A stretch of DNA of 64,000 nt, from contig NZ_JAFAJM010000001.1 in the NCBI RefSeq assembly GCF_019236175.1, forward strand, positions 1 to 64,000. Reading direction: 5' to 3'. The number at the start of each line of letters is the position of its first letter. The stretch's first letter is position 1. The notes below the pieces were generated by a model. The model was not told where the DNA came from. It saw nothing but the letters and a program-made list of their open reading frames with translations, and searched no databases. This document shows positions 1-9,598 of this stretch, piece by piece. The stretch is from Chryseobacterium sp. (lineage in GTDB: Bacteria; Bacteroidota; Bacteroidia; Flavobacteriales; Weeksellaceae). A program made the translations under genes and the position numbers.

Positions 1-264
1 TGTAGCGTACACTGATGGAGTCGTGTTCAAAATCTCAGGTAATTCCTGATTTCCTAATCTTTCCACAAGTTGTGCTGCTTTAATAGTAGATGCAGCAACC
101 GGTGTTTTTCTATCTTTAGCGATATCCGTAACACCTCTTAGGATTACCTCTTCAATATCCTTAGACTTTGTCTTCGCAGTGTCCTGAACTTGTTGAGCGT
201 AATAAACACTAGCTGTAGATAATGTAATAACCGCAGTTAGTATCGATTTGTTGATTAATTTCAT
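1..264 (-). CDS. TonB-dependent receptor, N-terminal fragment (runs off the left edge)
   Basis: The first 88 codons of an outer-membrane TonB-dependent receptor are visible; the rest lies beyond base 1. They encode a signal peptide (MKLINKSILTAVITLSTASV) followed by the start of a plug domain, with the stretch RKTPVAASTIKAAQL and then LGNQELPEILNTTPSVYAT. This is the usual flavobacterial plug start, where the plug carries an NQELPEILN..PSV element. The family imports siderophores, glycans or vitamins using TonB energy; the substrate cannot be read from this piece. The ATG at 264 lies about 40 nt downstream of a TAATTTTG -7 box. The frame is open to the window edge. Confidence 0.85.
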   Translation of the reverse strand, partial: MKLINKSILTAVITLSTASVYYAQQVQDTAKTKSKDIEEVILRGVTDIAKDRKTPVAASTIKAAQLVERLGNQELPEILNTTPSVYAT

Positions 265-305
265 AATCGTTAGTAATAATTAGATTTAATTTTCTGCAAA
301 ATTCG

Positions 306-313
306 CAAAATTA
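306..313 (-). promoter_or_regulatory. Putative promoter -7 box of the TonB receptor gene
   Basis: On the minus strand this reads TAATTTTG, matching the Bacteroidota consensus TAnnTTTG. It lies 41 nt upstream of the receptor ATG. No clear -33 TTTG is visible, so confidence is moderate. Confidence 0.5.
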
Positions 314-472
314 AAATTAACTATTATTAACTTAATGTTAATTTTTAATCAGTCTTAATAATATCAAGTATTTGATTCTCAATATCATAAACAAAAGTTG
401 AATTTTTTTATGAAAAAAGTCATGTTGTTGAATTTTTAACAAAGCAGGGGTGTTTTTGTTAAAAACACAACG

Positions 473-1333
473 CTATTTCACTGCCTTGAGACTCAAATCA
501 ATATTTTCAGCCGAGTGTGTAAGGGCTCCCACAGAGATATAGGTGACTCCTGTAGAGGCAATTTCTTTAAGCATATCACGGGTGATTCCGCCGGACGCTT
601 CAGATTCGCATGATCCATTGATCATTTCCACGGCCTTCTTCATGGTTTTCACATCCATATTGTCCAACATGATTCGGTCTACCTTAGCATTGATGGCTTC
701 CTGTACTTCTTCAAGGTTTCTGGTTTCTACCTCAATCTTTAATTTTTTCTTGTTTTTCTTAATATAGTCTTTAGCCATGGCAACAGCGTTGGTAATGCTT
801 CCGTTATAATCAATATGATTGTCTTTAAGCATGATCATGTCATAAAGCCCATATCTGTGGTTCGTTCCGCCACCGATAGCTACAGCCCATTTTTCACACA
901 TTCTGAAATTAGGGGTTGTTTTTCTTGTATCTAAAAGTTTAGTTTTAGTTCCTATCAGTCTGGAATCCCAATCATGAGTAAGGGTTGCAATGCCGCTCAT
1001 TCTTTGCATACAGTTAAGAAGGAGTCTCTCCGTGGAAAGGATAGATCTGGCACTTCCTGTTACAATAAGTACAACGTCTCCTACTTTTGCAGAGTCACCA
1101 TCTTTAAGAAATGTTTCAATTTTAAGATTTTTATCAAAATTTTTGAAAATAATTTCGGCGAGTTCTACACCTGCCAGAATACAGTCTTGTTTCACTAAAA
1201 GCTTTGCGCTTTGCACAAGATCCTGCGGAATGGTGGAAAGGGTAGAGTGGTCTCCATCCTGGATGTCTTCTTCCAGTGCGTTTTTTATAAATGTTTTTAG
1301 GGCTTTATCAGTAACGTAGGCCGGTCTTTTCAT
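473..1333 (-). CDS. nadC: Nicotinate-nucleotide pyrophosphorylase (quinolinate phosphoribosyltransferase)
   Basis: NadC converts quinolinate and PRPP to nicotinate mononucleotide, CO2 and PPi in de novo NAD synthesis in the cytoplasm. At 286 aa it has the usual family length. Visible family motifs are LLDTRKTTPNFRMCEKWAV, the GGGTNHRYGLYDMIMLKDNH block that binds quinolinate/PRPP, RIMLDN, EASGGIT and the terminal GVTYISVGALTHS. It is the last gene of a minus-strand cluster with nitroreductase, nadB and a membrane protein; the gap to the preceding gene is 10 nt. nadA is not in the window. Confidence 0.96.
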   Translation of the reverse strand: MKRPAYVTDKALKTFIKNALEEDIQDGDHSTLSTIPQDLVQSAKLLVKQDCILAGVELAEIIFKNFDKNLKIETFLKDGDSAKVGDVVLIVTGSARSILSTERLLLNCMQRMSGIATLTHDWDSRLIGTKTKLLDTRKTTPNFRMCEKWAVAIGGGTNHRYGLYDMIMLKDNHIDYNGSITNAVAMAKDYIKKNKKKLKIEVETRNLEEVQEAINAKVDRIMLDNMDVKTMKKAVEMINGSCESEASGGITRDMLKEIASTGVTYISVGALTHSAENIDLSLKAVK

Positions 1334-1343
1334 ATTTTAAATT

Positions 1344-1979
1344 TTAGTAATAGTAAGATGATCTTTTTCCGAATAGCAAATCGTGAATTATAAATAACAA
1401 AATTACTTCATTTTCCTGAGCTTTTATTTTTTCAAACTCTATTTTGTTTTTTATCCGGTTATTATCCTGGTCAGTTCCTTCAAACTCCATGAGAAAGGTT
1501 CCTGTTTTTGCATAGGGTGAAGTCCTGTAAAGGAAGTATCTCCAGTTAAGATCGTTCCAGTTGTATTCCCGACTATGAAACAAAAGTTTATCTCCGTTGA
1601 ATTGTAAAATAGGATACTGAGGATTGTTAATATAATATAAAGTTAATGAGAGTTTATTGTCATTAATGATTTCATCCAGACTGAATGTATCCTTTCCGAA
1701 ATAAAGAGGTTTCCCAAGCTGGATAATATTGCATAGTAAATTGAGTGGCAGCGGATATTTTGATCTGGAAATAATATGTTTTTTTATATATCCGAATATG
1801 TCTTTTAATGATAATAATAACGCCACACCCATTCCGGTGAAAATCAAATGAAGAGTAGTATAGGGTTTAAAATACAGTAGGGATCCTGAAAGTATTCCCG
1901 CCACTATCAAAAACACCACTACCTGTATAACGTGCAGGATGGTAACAATTTTGAGAATTCCCAAATTGAATGTTTTCAT
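1344..1979 (-). CDS. Uncharacterised membrane protein between nadB and nadC
   Basis: I do not recognise this 211-residue protein. It has two hydrophobic segments near the N-terminus (about residues 8-33 and 45-62) joined by a short loop. A soluble C-terminal half follows, rich in aromatic and charged residues, ending KRSSYYY. It lies 20 nt after nadB and 10 nt before nadC, so it is probably co-transcribed with them. Nothing in the sequence links it to NAD chemistry, and position alone does not establish a function. The start codon is the first ATG after the nadB stop. Confidence 0.75.
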   Translation of the reverse strand: MKTFNLGILKIVTILHVIQVVVFLIVAGILSGSLLYFKPYTTLHLIFTGMGVALLLSLKDIFGYIKKHIISRSKYPLPLNLLCNIIQLGKPLYFGKDTFSLDEIINDNKLSLTLYYINNPQYPILQFNGDKLLFHSREYNWNDLNWRYFLYRTSPYAKTGTFLMEFEGTDQDNNRIKNKIEFEKIKAQENEVILLFIIHDLLFGKRSSYYY

Positions 1980-1999
1980 GGGCTCTTATCTGAACTTTT

Positions 2000-3571
2000 T
2001 TATACCAGGTCTTTATTGTAAAAAGCCCCTTTATTTTCTGTCATTTCCATAGACTGAGTAATGATAAGGTGGGCAACAGTGGTTAGATTTCTTAATTCTG
2101 ATAATTGCGGAGACAGAATAGAATAATGATAAATTTCATTAACAGCTGCTGCGATTTCCTGGTGTTTTTGTAAAGCCATGTTCAGACGTCTGTTGCTTCT
2201 TACAATCCCTACAAGATCGCTCATCATTTCCTGAAGTTGTTTTCGGAGGTAGCTGATGATGACCATTTCATCCATGATTTTCATTCCCTCTTCATTCCAT
2301 TCGGGAACGGCTTTCAGATCATCAAAGTTGAAATGATTTTCATGTAAGAGTTCTACTGTTTTCATGGCTGCATTATGTCCGAAGACCAGGCCTTCCAGCA
2401 GAGAGTTGGAGGCTAATCTGTTGGCTCCGTGTAATCCTGAATTGGTACATTCTCCTACGGCAAAAAGATTTTTAATGGAAGACTGTCCGTCTCTGTCTAC
2501 TTCAATTCCTCCCATAAGATAATGACATGCAGGAACAACGGGAATCAGCTGGGTAAACGGGTCGATCCCTTCATCTCTGCATTTTTTATAAATATTGGGA
2601 AAATGTTCCAGGAATTTTTCCTGATTCATTTCGCGGCAATCCAGACCTGCATATTCATCTCCTGAAATTTTCATTTCATTGTCAATGGCCCGGGCAACGA
2701 TATCTCTTGAGGCTAATTCTTCGCGCGCATCATATTTATGCATGAATTTTTCTCCTCTTTTGGTTCGTAATTTTGCACCATCGCCGCGTACTGCTTCAGA
2801 AATCAGGAACAACATTCCGTCGATCTTGCTGTAAAGGGCTGTCGGATGAAACTGATAATACTGCATGTTGGAAACCTTTCCTTTGGCCCGGGCTACGAAA
2901 GCAATTCCGTCTCCGGTTGCGATTTTAGGATTGGTGGTATTCTTATAAACATGTCCTGCACCTCCTGTAGCAGCAAGTGTTATTTTGGACGTGATTTTTT
3001 TGATTGTTTTGGATTTTTCATCCAGAATATAAGCGCCATAGCAATGGATGTCACCTTCATTCAGTTCTTTTCCGGGAACATGGTGTTGTGTGATGATATC
3101 AATGACGTAGTGATGATCAAGGATTTCAATATTCGGGCTGTTATTGGCGGTCTCCAGTAAAGCTCTTTCGATCTCAAATCCGGTGATGTCTTTATGATGA
3201 ACAATTCTGTTTTCAGTGTGCCCTCCTTCTCTTCCTAAAGCAAATTTGCCATTTTTCATATCGAATTGGGCGCCCCATTCTACAATCTCATTGAATCTTG
3301 CAGGAGCTTCTTTTACCACCATTTCCACAACATCGCGTTTGTTTTCACCGTCACCGGCTCTCATGGTGTCTTCAATATGTTTTTCAAAATTGTCTTTTTG
3401 AAAATCTGTAACTACTGCAAGTCCGCCCTGAGCGTATTTGGTATTGCTTTCATCTTCATCAGATTTCGTTACGATAATAATTTTGGCATCAGGGAGCTGT
3501 TCAGAAACTTTAATGGCATAGGACAGTCCGGAAATGCCGGAACCAATTACTAATACATCCGCTTTTATCAT
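2000..3571 (-). CDS. nadB: L-aspartate oxidase
   Basis: NadB is the FAD enzyme that oxidises L-aspartate to iminoaspartate, the first step of de novo NAD synthesis; NadA then uses the product. The 523-aa protein shows the N-terminal dinucleotide fold DVLVIGSGISGLSYA, the TKYAQGGLAVV block, and the substrate-region signatures GREGGHTENRIVHH and HPTALY. It also has the C-terminal FAD segment NLFAVGECTNSGLHGANRL. It is typical in length, with a helical C-terminal domain from about residue 430. It lies 30 nt downstream of the nitroreductase gene and 20 nt upstream of the membrane protein, consistent with one operon. Confidence 0.97.
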   Translation of the reverse strand: MIKADVLVIGSGISGLSYAIKVSEQLPDAKIIIVTKSDEDESNTKYAQGGLAVVTDFQKDNFEKHIEDTMRAGDGENKRDVVEMVVKEAPARFNEIVEWGAQFDMKNGKFALGREGGHTENRIVHHKDITGFEIERALLETANNSPNIEILDHHYVIDIITQHHVPGKELNEGDIHCYGAYILDEKSKTIKKITSKITLAATGGAGHVYKNTTNPKIATGDGIAFVARAKGKVSNMQYYQFHPTALYSKIDGMLFLISEAVRGDGAKLRTKRGEKFMHKYDAREELASRDIVARAIDNEMKISGDEYAGLDCREMNQEKFLEHFPNIYKKCRDEGIDPFTQLIPVVPACHYLMGGIEVDRDGQSSIKNLFAVGECTNSGLHGANRLASNSLLEGLVFGHNAAMKTVELLHENHFNFDDLKAVPEWNEEGMKIMDEMVIISYLRKQLQEMMSDLVGIVRSNRRLNMALQKHQEIAAAVNEIYHYSILSPQLSELRNLTTVAHLIITQSMEMTENKGAFYNKDLV

Positions 3572-3601
3572 ATGCTTGCTTTAGGTACAATCGTTTAAAT
3601 A

Positions 3602-4228
3602 TTACATAAATTTAAACAATTTTTCGTTTGGTTTTCTTACTTTTTTCATGTGCTGGAAGTGGTCTTCTTCAGAACGGTAACCTAAAGCGAGGGTGACGGT
3701 TACTTTTTCTGTCTCGGGATCGATCTCCAGAATTTCTTCGATCAGATCAGGCCGGAAGCCTTCCATGGGGCATGAATCTATACTTTCAATAGCTGCAGCA
3801 TACATGAGGTTAGCCAGTACTATATAAGATTGTTTCTCTGCCCAATTGAAAATCTCATCCTGTGTTTTCTGAGTGATATGCTGATTAATACTGTTTCTGA
3901 ACGGATCAAGTTTCTCAACGGGTGTTTCTCTTACTTCAGAAATGTGATTAAAATACCCCCGGATATAGCTCTCCTCAATTATTTTTTTTGAAATAATAAC
4001 GATAAGATGGGAGCAGGTGGATATTTGGGATGGATTATAGAAAGCCGGAATCAGTTTCTGTTTCATTTCTTCACTTTCAACCACTATTATTTTATAAGGC
4101 TGAAGCCCCAAAGAGCTGGCAGACAGTTTTCCTGACTCAAGAATGTTGTGCAGCGTTTCCTGAGGAATGATCTGATGATTAAATTTTTTAACAGAATATC
4201 TTCTGCTTAAAGCTTCCAAATAATTCAT
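3602..4228 (-). CDS. NAD(P)H-dependent nitroreductase family protein (NfsB-like)
   Basis: This 208-aa flavoprotein belongs to the FMN-dependent nitroreductase family, which reduces nitro-compounds, quinones or flavins with NAD(P)H. The family's FMN-binding start is visible as RRYSVKKFN near residue 9, followed by SASSLGLQPYKIIVVES. Later come CPMEGFRPD and the closing VTLALGYRSEEDH. Its natural substrate is not evident. It is the first gene of the nadB-nadC cluster, which may be coincidence or reflect NAD(P)H metabolism. Its ATG lies only 4 nt after a TAAATTTG promoter box, so the mRNA may be leaderless. Confidence 0.9.
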   Translation of the reverse strand: MNYLEALSRRYSVKKFNHQIIPQETLHNILESGKLSASSLGLQPYKIIVVESEEMKQKLIPAFYNPSQISTCSHLIVIISKKIIEESYIRGYFNHISEVRETPVEKLDPFRNSINQHITQKTQDEIFNWAEKQSYIVLANLMYAAAIESIDSCPMEGFRPDLIEEILEIDPETEKVTVTLALGYRSEEDHFQHMKKVRKPNEKLFKFM

Positions 4229-4232
4229 ATGA

Positions 4233-4240
4233 CAAATTTA
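4233..4240 (-). promoter_or_regulatory. Putative -7 box immediately before the nitroreductase ATG
   Basis: Minus-strand TAAATTTG, a perfect TAnnTTTG, ends 4 nt before the ATG at 4228. If used, transcription would begin at or within a few bases of the start codon. Confidence 0.55.
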
Positions 4241-4296
4241 AGAATTGAATATGAATAAAACGGTTTTAAAATGAAATATATCCTTTTAAATAACAC

Positions 4297-4330
4297 AAAA
4301 GACCAGCCCGAATAACGGACTGATCTTTTT
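4297..4330 (-). terminator. Rho-independent terminator of the first lectin gene
   Basis: An imperfect inverted repeat (AAAAGACCAGCCCG / CGGACTGATCTTTT) lies 23 nt downstream of the stop of the 751-aa lectin gene and upstream of the nitroreductase promoter. Confidence 0.7.
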
Positions 4331-4352
4331 ATATAGGATGGTGATTTTGTTG

Positions 4353-6608
4353 CTATCTGTTTTTTACCATGATCCAGCCTGAGAACTTGATAGGGGTACT
4401 GATTTTGTTATTCTCATTCCATGTTACGGAATACCAGTAATTTCCTGTAGGAACTCTCTTGCTTCCGTCAATGGTTCCATTCCATTTAAACCCGTTAGAC
4501 CGGTCGGCGCGGAATATTTTGTAACCATAACGGTCATATATATTTATCTCCAGATTTCGTTTACCGGATAATGCGGAATAGTCGATGATATCATTCACGC
4601 CATCATCATTAGGAGTAATGACATTGATGAGGTTAGGGATTGTGATGTTAATTTCAATTGGAGCACAGTTATAGCTGTCTTTAACATAGACTTTGGCCTC
4701 GCCTCTGGGAATGTTGTTGAATACATTAGACTCCTGCCACTGAATGTTGTCCATGGAATACTGATAAGGAGGTGTTCCGCCGTTGACAAATATAGTCACT
4801 GTTCCGCCTGCGATATCAATGCTGGAAACAACCGGGTTCTCGGAAGGGTATACCGTTACGGTTTGTAGGGCAACACAGTCTCCGGTTTTAAGTTTAACCC
4901 AGTATGTACCTACTCCTACATTGCTGATGACCTGTGTATTAGCACCTGTGCTCCATTCATAGCTTTTGAAACCCGGGCCGGCATCCAGCGTTGTCTTGTT
5001 TTCCATGCAAATAATTTTGTCTTTTAGGATCGTGGAGAATGTAGGGGGTATTACCGTTAATGTTATTTTAGCAATAGCATAGCATCCGTTGGAATTGGTC
5101 ACCTTTACATAGACTACACCGGTAGGGGCGGTATAGGTCATTGCATTGGTGATCTCGTTGGTTCCATTGGTAGCATCGGCAAAAGAAGGATAATAATTTT
5201 TAGTGACGTTATTTTGTGTCGTTACAGAGGCAACTGTCAGATTGAATAAGCCTGTAGACGGATTGGTTTCCAGGAAACATGTTCTTATCTCAGCATTATT
5301 AACGACAACAACAGGATAAATATTTAATGTAATTTTAGCAACGCTAACACAGCCTTGCGGAGTTGTTACTCTGACGTAAATGGTGGCTGCCGGTGAAGCA
5401 TACGCTGAAGGATTGGTGATAAGGTTGGTCCCTGCATTCAAATCATATAAGGTGGGGTAAAATTCTTTGGTAACACCGGCTACTGTGGTTACGGCTGCTG
5501 AATTGAGGTCAAATGTTGCAGTTCCTATATTGTTGTCACATCCTGTAAGGGTAGCGTCGGTGGCAGCAAATGGAGTAGGGTTAAGTTGTATAATCCCGTC
5601 TCCGTTATCACAAAGTGTAGAAGTGGGATCTTTAACGACTACTTTAATGGTCGTGTTGCCTGAATACTGGAAATTTGCAGGATTAGCAATCGGGGTGGAA
5701 TTTCCTAAAAGATAATAGGTGAAAATATAGTTTCCGGGATTGTTTACAAATTGGTTGTTGTAAGAGGTAAGATCTATGGTGCCTGTACCTGTAGCCGGAT
5801 TCGTACATACGAAAGGAGTGATTGTATTGCTTAGAATCGGAACTTTGTCTACATATACCTTTGCGTTTTTAATAGAATGTCTGGCACTTGCACCACCTGT
5901 TGCAGCGGAGAATCCGAAATATCCCTGAGACATTCCTACTGCACCTCCTGAAGGAGCGAAAGACTGATCAGCAATAAGTACACCGTCAATTTTTACTTTA
6001 ATAATCCAGTTGATTGGATTAGAAAGGTCAGTTTCTCCGTTTACTTCAACATGTTTATAGGTGCTGCCTACGAACGGTTGGGTGGGGTTGAGATCCGGAG
6101 AGTGGAAGGTGCTTCCCGGTGTATTATTGAATTCTATATTATTTCCAGCGGTATTATTGGTTCCGTACAATATATGTACTTTACTCATCTGACCTTCGGT
6201 GGTATTATTGAATATATCAAAACCTACCATAAGTCCTGAAGCGTTGGCCGGAATTCCCAGTCCGCCTCCGGATACGAACCCTGTAGGAGGATTGGCCAGA
6301 TACCAGAATGTAAATCCGTCTCCTCTTCCGAATTGAGTCGTTCCGTTTCCGTCAATTCTGAAATCAAATTCGACTTTCCATTTATCGCAATAACTTAGCG
6401 TGATGGGGGTTGATAGTTTGATGGCTCCGTATCTGCCGGTCAGATCATCCGTCAGGCGTATAAAGTCACCACTGACAATGGCATCTGAGACGAGATCCCA
6501 GCCTGTAGTGTTCACCGGGTTGCCTGCCAACTGATAGGTCTGGGAGCGCAGTTTTTCGGGAAGGTATATCAGTGTGGTTAGTAGAAAAATAAGTATAGTT
6601 TTTTTCAT
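4353..6608 (-). CDS. Secreted L-type lectin-domain protein with T9SS type B sorting domain (copy 1)
   Basis: This 751-aa protein is probably exported by the type IX secretion system and is either surface-attached or released. A signal peptide covers residues 1-22. A legume/L-type lectin fold spans roughly 23-255 (WKVEFDFRIDG, GDGFTFWYLANPP, GLMVGFDIFNN, SKVHILYG). Two or three stalk repeats of the form CDNN..TATFDL...VYVKVT...GCY.IAKITL follow at about 350-530. Then come a DAGPGFKSYEWSTG module, a SprB-like GGTPPYQYSMD repeat near 620, and the gliding-motility-type C-terminal domain (NVITPNDDGVNDIIDYSAL ... YDRYG ... PTGNYWYSVTW). Glycan binding is inferred from the lectin fold; the ligand is unknown. 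It is 93 nt downstream of a paralogue of equal length. Confidence 0.9.
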   Translation of the reverse strand: MKKTILIFLLTTLIYLPEKLRSQTYQLAGNPVNTTGWDLVSDAIVSGDFIRLTDDLTGRYGAIKLSTPITLSYCDKWKVEFDFRIDGNGTTQFGRGDGFTFWYLANPPTGFVSGGGLGIPANASGLMVGFDIFNNTTEGQMSKVHILYGTNNTAGNNIEFNNTPGSTFHSPDLNPTQPFVGSTYKHVEVNGETDLSNPINWIIKVKIDGVLIADQSFAPSGGAVGMSQGYFGFSAATGGASARHSIKNAKVYVDKVPILSNTITPFVCTNPATGTGTIDLTSYNNQFVNNPGNYIFTYYLLGNSTPIANPANFQYSGNTTIKVVVKDPTSTLCDNGDGIIQLNPTPFAATDATLTGCDNNIGTATFDLNSAAVTTVAGVTKEFYPTLYDLNAGTNLITNPSAYASPAATIYVRVTTPQGCVSVAKITLNIYPVVVVNNAEIRTCFLETNPSTGLFNLTVASVTTQNNVTKNYYPSFADATNGTNEITNAMTYTAPTGVVYVKVTNSNGCYAIAKITLTVIPPTFSTILKDKIICMENKTTLDAGPGFKSYEWSTGANTQVISNVGVGTYWVKLKTGDCVALQTVTVYPSENPVVSSIDIAGGTVTIFVNGGTPPYQYSMDNIQWQESNVFNNIPRGEAKVYVKDSYNCAPIEINITIPNLINVITPNDDGVNDIIDYSALSGKRNLEINIYDRYGYKIFRADRSNGFKWNGTIDGSKRVPTGNYWYSVTWNENNKISTPIKFSGWIMVKNR

Positions 6609-6655
6609 AATGAGTTATTGTGATATTATCAAAAATGTTGTGGTGTTTTTATAAG

Positions 6656-6690
6656 TATCAGACTACCTCATGGAGGGAGATAGCCTGATA
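6656..6690 (-). terminator. Hairpin between the two lectin genes
   Basis: TATCAGACTACCTC pairs with GAGATAGCCTGATA (12 of 14 positions) just after the stop of the second lectin gene. A clean U-tract is missing, so it may terminate weakly or act as an mRNA 3' stabiliser. Confidence 0.5.
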
Positions 6691-6701
6691 TTGTATGGTG
6701 T

Positions 6702-8957
6702 TTAGTCTCTGTTTTTTACCAGTACCCATCCTGAGTATTTTGTTTCGGTATTATTTTTATCGTCTTCGTTCCATGAGATGGTGTACCAATAAGTTCCTGT
6801 AAGTACTTTTTTGCCTGAGGCTGTTCCGTCCCATTTAAAATTTCTTAATTTATCAGCTTCATATAGCTTATTTCCGTATCTGTCATAGATGATGAAAACA
6901 AGATTTCTCTTATAGGCAAGCGCTGAGTAATCAATCACGTCATTGATGTTGTCTCCGTTGGGAGTAATCGCATTAATCAGATTGGGAACGGTAATCTGAA
7001 CCTGAACAGGGGTACAGTTATAGAAATCTTTCACAAAAACTTTTACCTCTCCACGGTGAAGGCCTGTAAAAGTGTTGGCGTTTTGCCAGGATGCACCGTC
7101 TAATGAATACTGATAAGGAGGAGTTCCGCCTGATACATTGACCGTAATTGAATTATTGTTGATGTCAATGCTTGAAATAACAGGATTTGCTGATGCGATT
7201 ACTTTTACAATTTGTTTGGTAATACAGTTTCCTGTTTGAAGCTTTACCCAGTAAAGGCCTACTCCTACGTCTTTGATGGACTGGGTTTTTGCCCCCGTAT
7301 TCCATTCGTAACTTACAAAACCGGGACCTGCATCCAGATCGGTTTTTCCGTCCATACAAATAATTTTATCTTTTAAGACGGCGGATATTACAGGTGGTAA
7401 TACTACAAGGTTAATCTTGGCAATGGCAAAGCAGCCGTTGGTGTCCGTTACTTTTACATATACAGTAGTACTGGTTGAGATGTATTGAAGTGGATTGGCA
7501 ATTTCATTGGTTCCGTTAAGAGCGTCCGTTTCTGTTTTGTAATATTTTTTAACAGGAGTGGCAATCGAAGTTACATTGGCTGTGGAAAGATCAAACAATG
7601 CACTGGAAATATTATTTTCAATAAAGCAGGATTGAAGCGTGATATCTCTGACCTGGGTTTCTGGATAGAAAGCTAATGTTATTTTTGCATTGCCGGTACA
7701 GCCCTGAGGTGTTGTCACCTTTACATATACTGTTCCCGGAGCTGATAAATAATTGTCCGGAAAGGTGATTTCATTGATGCCGGCGTTCAGGTCATTTAAT
7801 GTTTTGTAATATTTTTTAACAACACCCGGAACATTGGTTACGTTAGCGGTTGTCAGGTTGAATGTGGCGGTGCCTGCTTTGTTGTTATTACAGGCAGTGA
7901 GTATTTGGTCGTCAGCTTTAAAAGGGGCTATTGTCAGCTGTATTTTAGCGTCCGGATTATCACATAATATTCCTGCATTATCTTTTATGACTACGGTAAC
8001 GGTTGTGTTGGTATTGAATTGATAGTTTGCAGGAGTTGATATCGGAGTAGAGCTTCCCAGCGGGTAATAAGTAAATGTGTAATTGGAAGGATTGCTTACA
8101 AATTGGGAATTAAACAATGTGAGATTGGCTGTTCCATATCCGGTAGAAGGATTAGGGCAGAAAGACTGAGTCGCTAGATTTTGTAAGATTGAAACCTTAT
8201 CTGTGTAGATTTTTACATTTTTAATGGAATGTCTTGATCTGGCTGCGCCTGTGGAAGCTGAAAATCCGAAATAACCTATCGTCATGGCTGCGGCTGTACC
8301 GGAAGGAGCGAACGACTGGTTGCAGATTAGGGTGCCGTCAATACTAATGTTTACAATCCAGTTGGTAGGAGCGGCAGGATCTACCTGTGCGCTTACTTCA
8401 ACGTGTTTATAAGTGGCACCCTGAAAAGGGAGAGTCGTATTCAGGTCGGGAGAGTGAAAAGAACTTCCGGCAACATTGAAAAATTCTACATTGTTGGTAT
8501 CCGTTGTATTGGCTACCTGTCCGTAGGCAACATGCACTTTGCTCATGGTTGCTGAAGTTGTATTGTTGTAAGAGTCGAATCCTACAATAAATCCTACTGC
8601 GTTTTGAGAAACTCCGAGGCCGGATCCCAGTACACTTGCAACGGGAGGATTGGCCAGATACCAGAAGGCAAGTCCGTCGCCGTTAAAATTTTGGTTGGAA
8701 TCCATTCTGAAGTCAAATTCAACTCTCCATTTATCACAGTATTTTAAATTAATGGGATCGTTTAACCGGATGGAGCCGGATTGGTTATTGGTGTCAGGAG
8801 TAAGCTGGATAAAATCAGTATTTACCTGGGTAGGAGAAACCATAGTCCAGCCTGTGGTAGTGACGGGGTTTCCAGCGAGCTGATAAGTTTGGGCGAAAGA
8901 TTTTCCCGATATGCCGAATAGAATGGCGGCTAAATAGAATAGTAGATTTTTATTCAT
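6702..8957 (-). CDS. Secreted L-type lectin-domain protein with T9SS type B sorting domain (copy 2)
   Basis: Paralogue of the downstream 751-aa gene with the same layout. It has a signal peptide (about 1-22, ending KSFAQ) and an L-type lectin domain (WRVEFDFRMDSN, GDGLAFWYLANPP, GFIVGFDSYNN, SKVHVAYG). Stalk repeats follow (CNNNKAGTATFNL, KITLAFYP), then DAGPGFVSYEWNTG, the SprB-like GGTPPYQYSLD, and a type B domain (NAITPNGDNINDVIDYSAL, YDRYGNKLYEAD, LTGTYWYTISW). The two lectin genes look like a tandem duplication that has since diverged. The C-terminal 90 residues resemble the 731-residue paralogue at 11474 more than copy 1, which hints at segmental exchange among the family. Confidence 0.9.
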   Translation of the reverse strand: MNKNLLFYLAAILFGISGKSFAQTYQLAGNPVTTTGWTMVSPTQVNTDFIQLTPDTNNQSGSIRLNDPINLKYCDKWRVEFDFRMDSNQNFNGDGLAFWYLANPPVASVLGSGLGVSQNAVGFIVGFDSYNNTTSATMSKVHVAYGQVANTTDTNNVEFFNVAGSSFHSPDLNTTLPFQGATYKHVEVSAQVDPAAPTNWIVNISIDGTLICNQSFAPSGTAAAMTIGYFGFSASTGAARSRHSIKNVKIYTDKVSILQNLATQSFCPNPSTGYGTANLTLFNSQFVSNPSNYTFTYYPLGSSTPISTPANYQFNTNTTVTVVIKDNAGILCDNPDAKIQLTIAPFKADDQILTACNNNKAGTATFNLTTANVTNVPGVVKKYYKTLNDLNAGINEITFPDNYLSAPGTVYVKVTTPQGCTGNAKITLAFYPETQVRDITLQSCFIENNISSALFDLSTANVTSIATPVKKYYKTETDALNGTNEIANPLQYISTSTTVYVKVTDTNGCFAIAKINLVVLPPVISAVLKDKIICMDGKTDLDAGPGFVSYEWNTGAKTQSIKDVGVGLYWVKLQTGNCITKQIVKVIASANPVISSIDINNNSITVNVSGGTPPYQYSLDGASWQNANTFTGLHRGEVKVFVKDFYNCTPVQVQITVPNLINAITPNGDNINDVIDYSALAYKRNLVFIIYDRYGNKLYEADKLRNFKWDGTASGKKVLTGTYWYTISWNEDDKNNTETKYSGWVLVKNRD

Positions 8958-9121
8958 TTAATTGGGAGTTTTTAATAATAAGTAAAGATATTAAATCCCA
9001 GTTAAATAATGTGTATTTAATGTTAATTTTGTTAAAATTATTGATAATTATTTAAAATATACAAGTTCTTTTAAATAAATAATGGATATTGTTAATGTAA
9101 TTATGTGTTTCTGTTAATTGG

Positions 9122-9598
9122 TTAAAACAGCGAATTGTTGTCCGGTGTTTCAAAGTAAGTATCGATTTCCAGGTCCGGAGAAGCTGCTGCTGCAACGGCT
9201 AATTTATCACAAAGTTCATTTTCAAAATGTCCTGCATGTCCTTTTATCCAATGCATTTTAGGCTGGTGCTTGTTGTATAATTCGATAAATTTTTTCCACA
9301 GATCCGGGTTTTTTACATTTTTCCATCCTCTTTTTATCCATCCCGTGATCCAGTTCTGATTAACAGCATCTGCTACATATTTACTGTCGGTATAGATGTG
9401 GATGTCATTCTCTGTAGACTTGAGTTTTTCCAATGCTGTGATCACAGCAAGGAGCTCCATCCTGTTGTTGGTTGTTTTTCGGAATCCTTTGGAGAAAGTC
9501 TTCTGATAATTTTTTTCAGGAACACGCATGAGAATTCCGTAACCTCCTTTTCCGGGGTTTCCGCTGCAGGCACCGTCTGTATATATTTCGATTTTCAA
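9122..9598 (-). CDS. rnhA: Ribonuclease HI
   Basis: RNase HI cleaves the RNA strand of RNA:DNA hybrids (R-loops, Okazaki primers). The 158-aa protein has the complete catalytic set: D8 in IEIYTDGACSGNPG, E48 in NNRMELLAV, D71 in IYTDSKYV, H121 in WIKGHAGH and D131 in ENELCDKLA. It is the same length as classic bacterial type 1 enzymes and has no N-terminal hybrid-binding domain. It lies 128 nt downstream of dnaB on the same strand. The pairing is interesting because this DnaB ends in an SSB-like tip, the kind of peptide E. coli RNase HI is known to bind. Confidence 0.96.
   Translation of the reverse strand: MKIEIYTDGACSGNPGKGGYGILMRVPEKNYQKTFSKGFRKTTNNRMELLAVITALEKLKSTENDIHIYTDSKYVADAVNQNWITGWIKRGWKNVKNPDLWKKFIELYNKHQPKMHWIKGHAGHFENELCDKLAVAAAASPDLEIDTYFETPDNNSLF

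Noticed and set aside
2846..3553. Open frames on the + strand opposite nadB
   Set aside because: They are antisense to conserved FAD-binding sequence, with low-complexity Phe/Ile composition; shadows.
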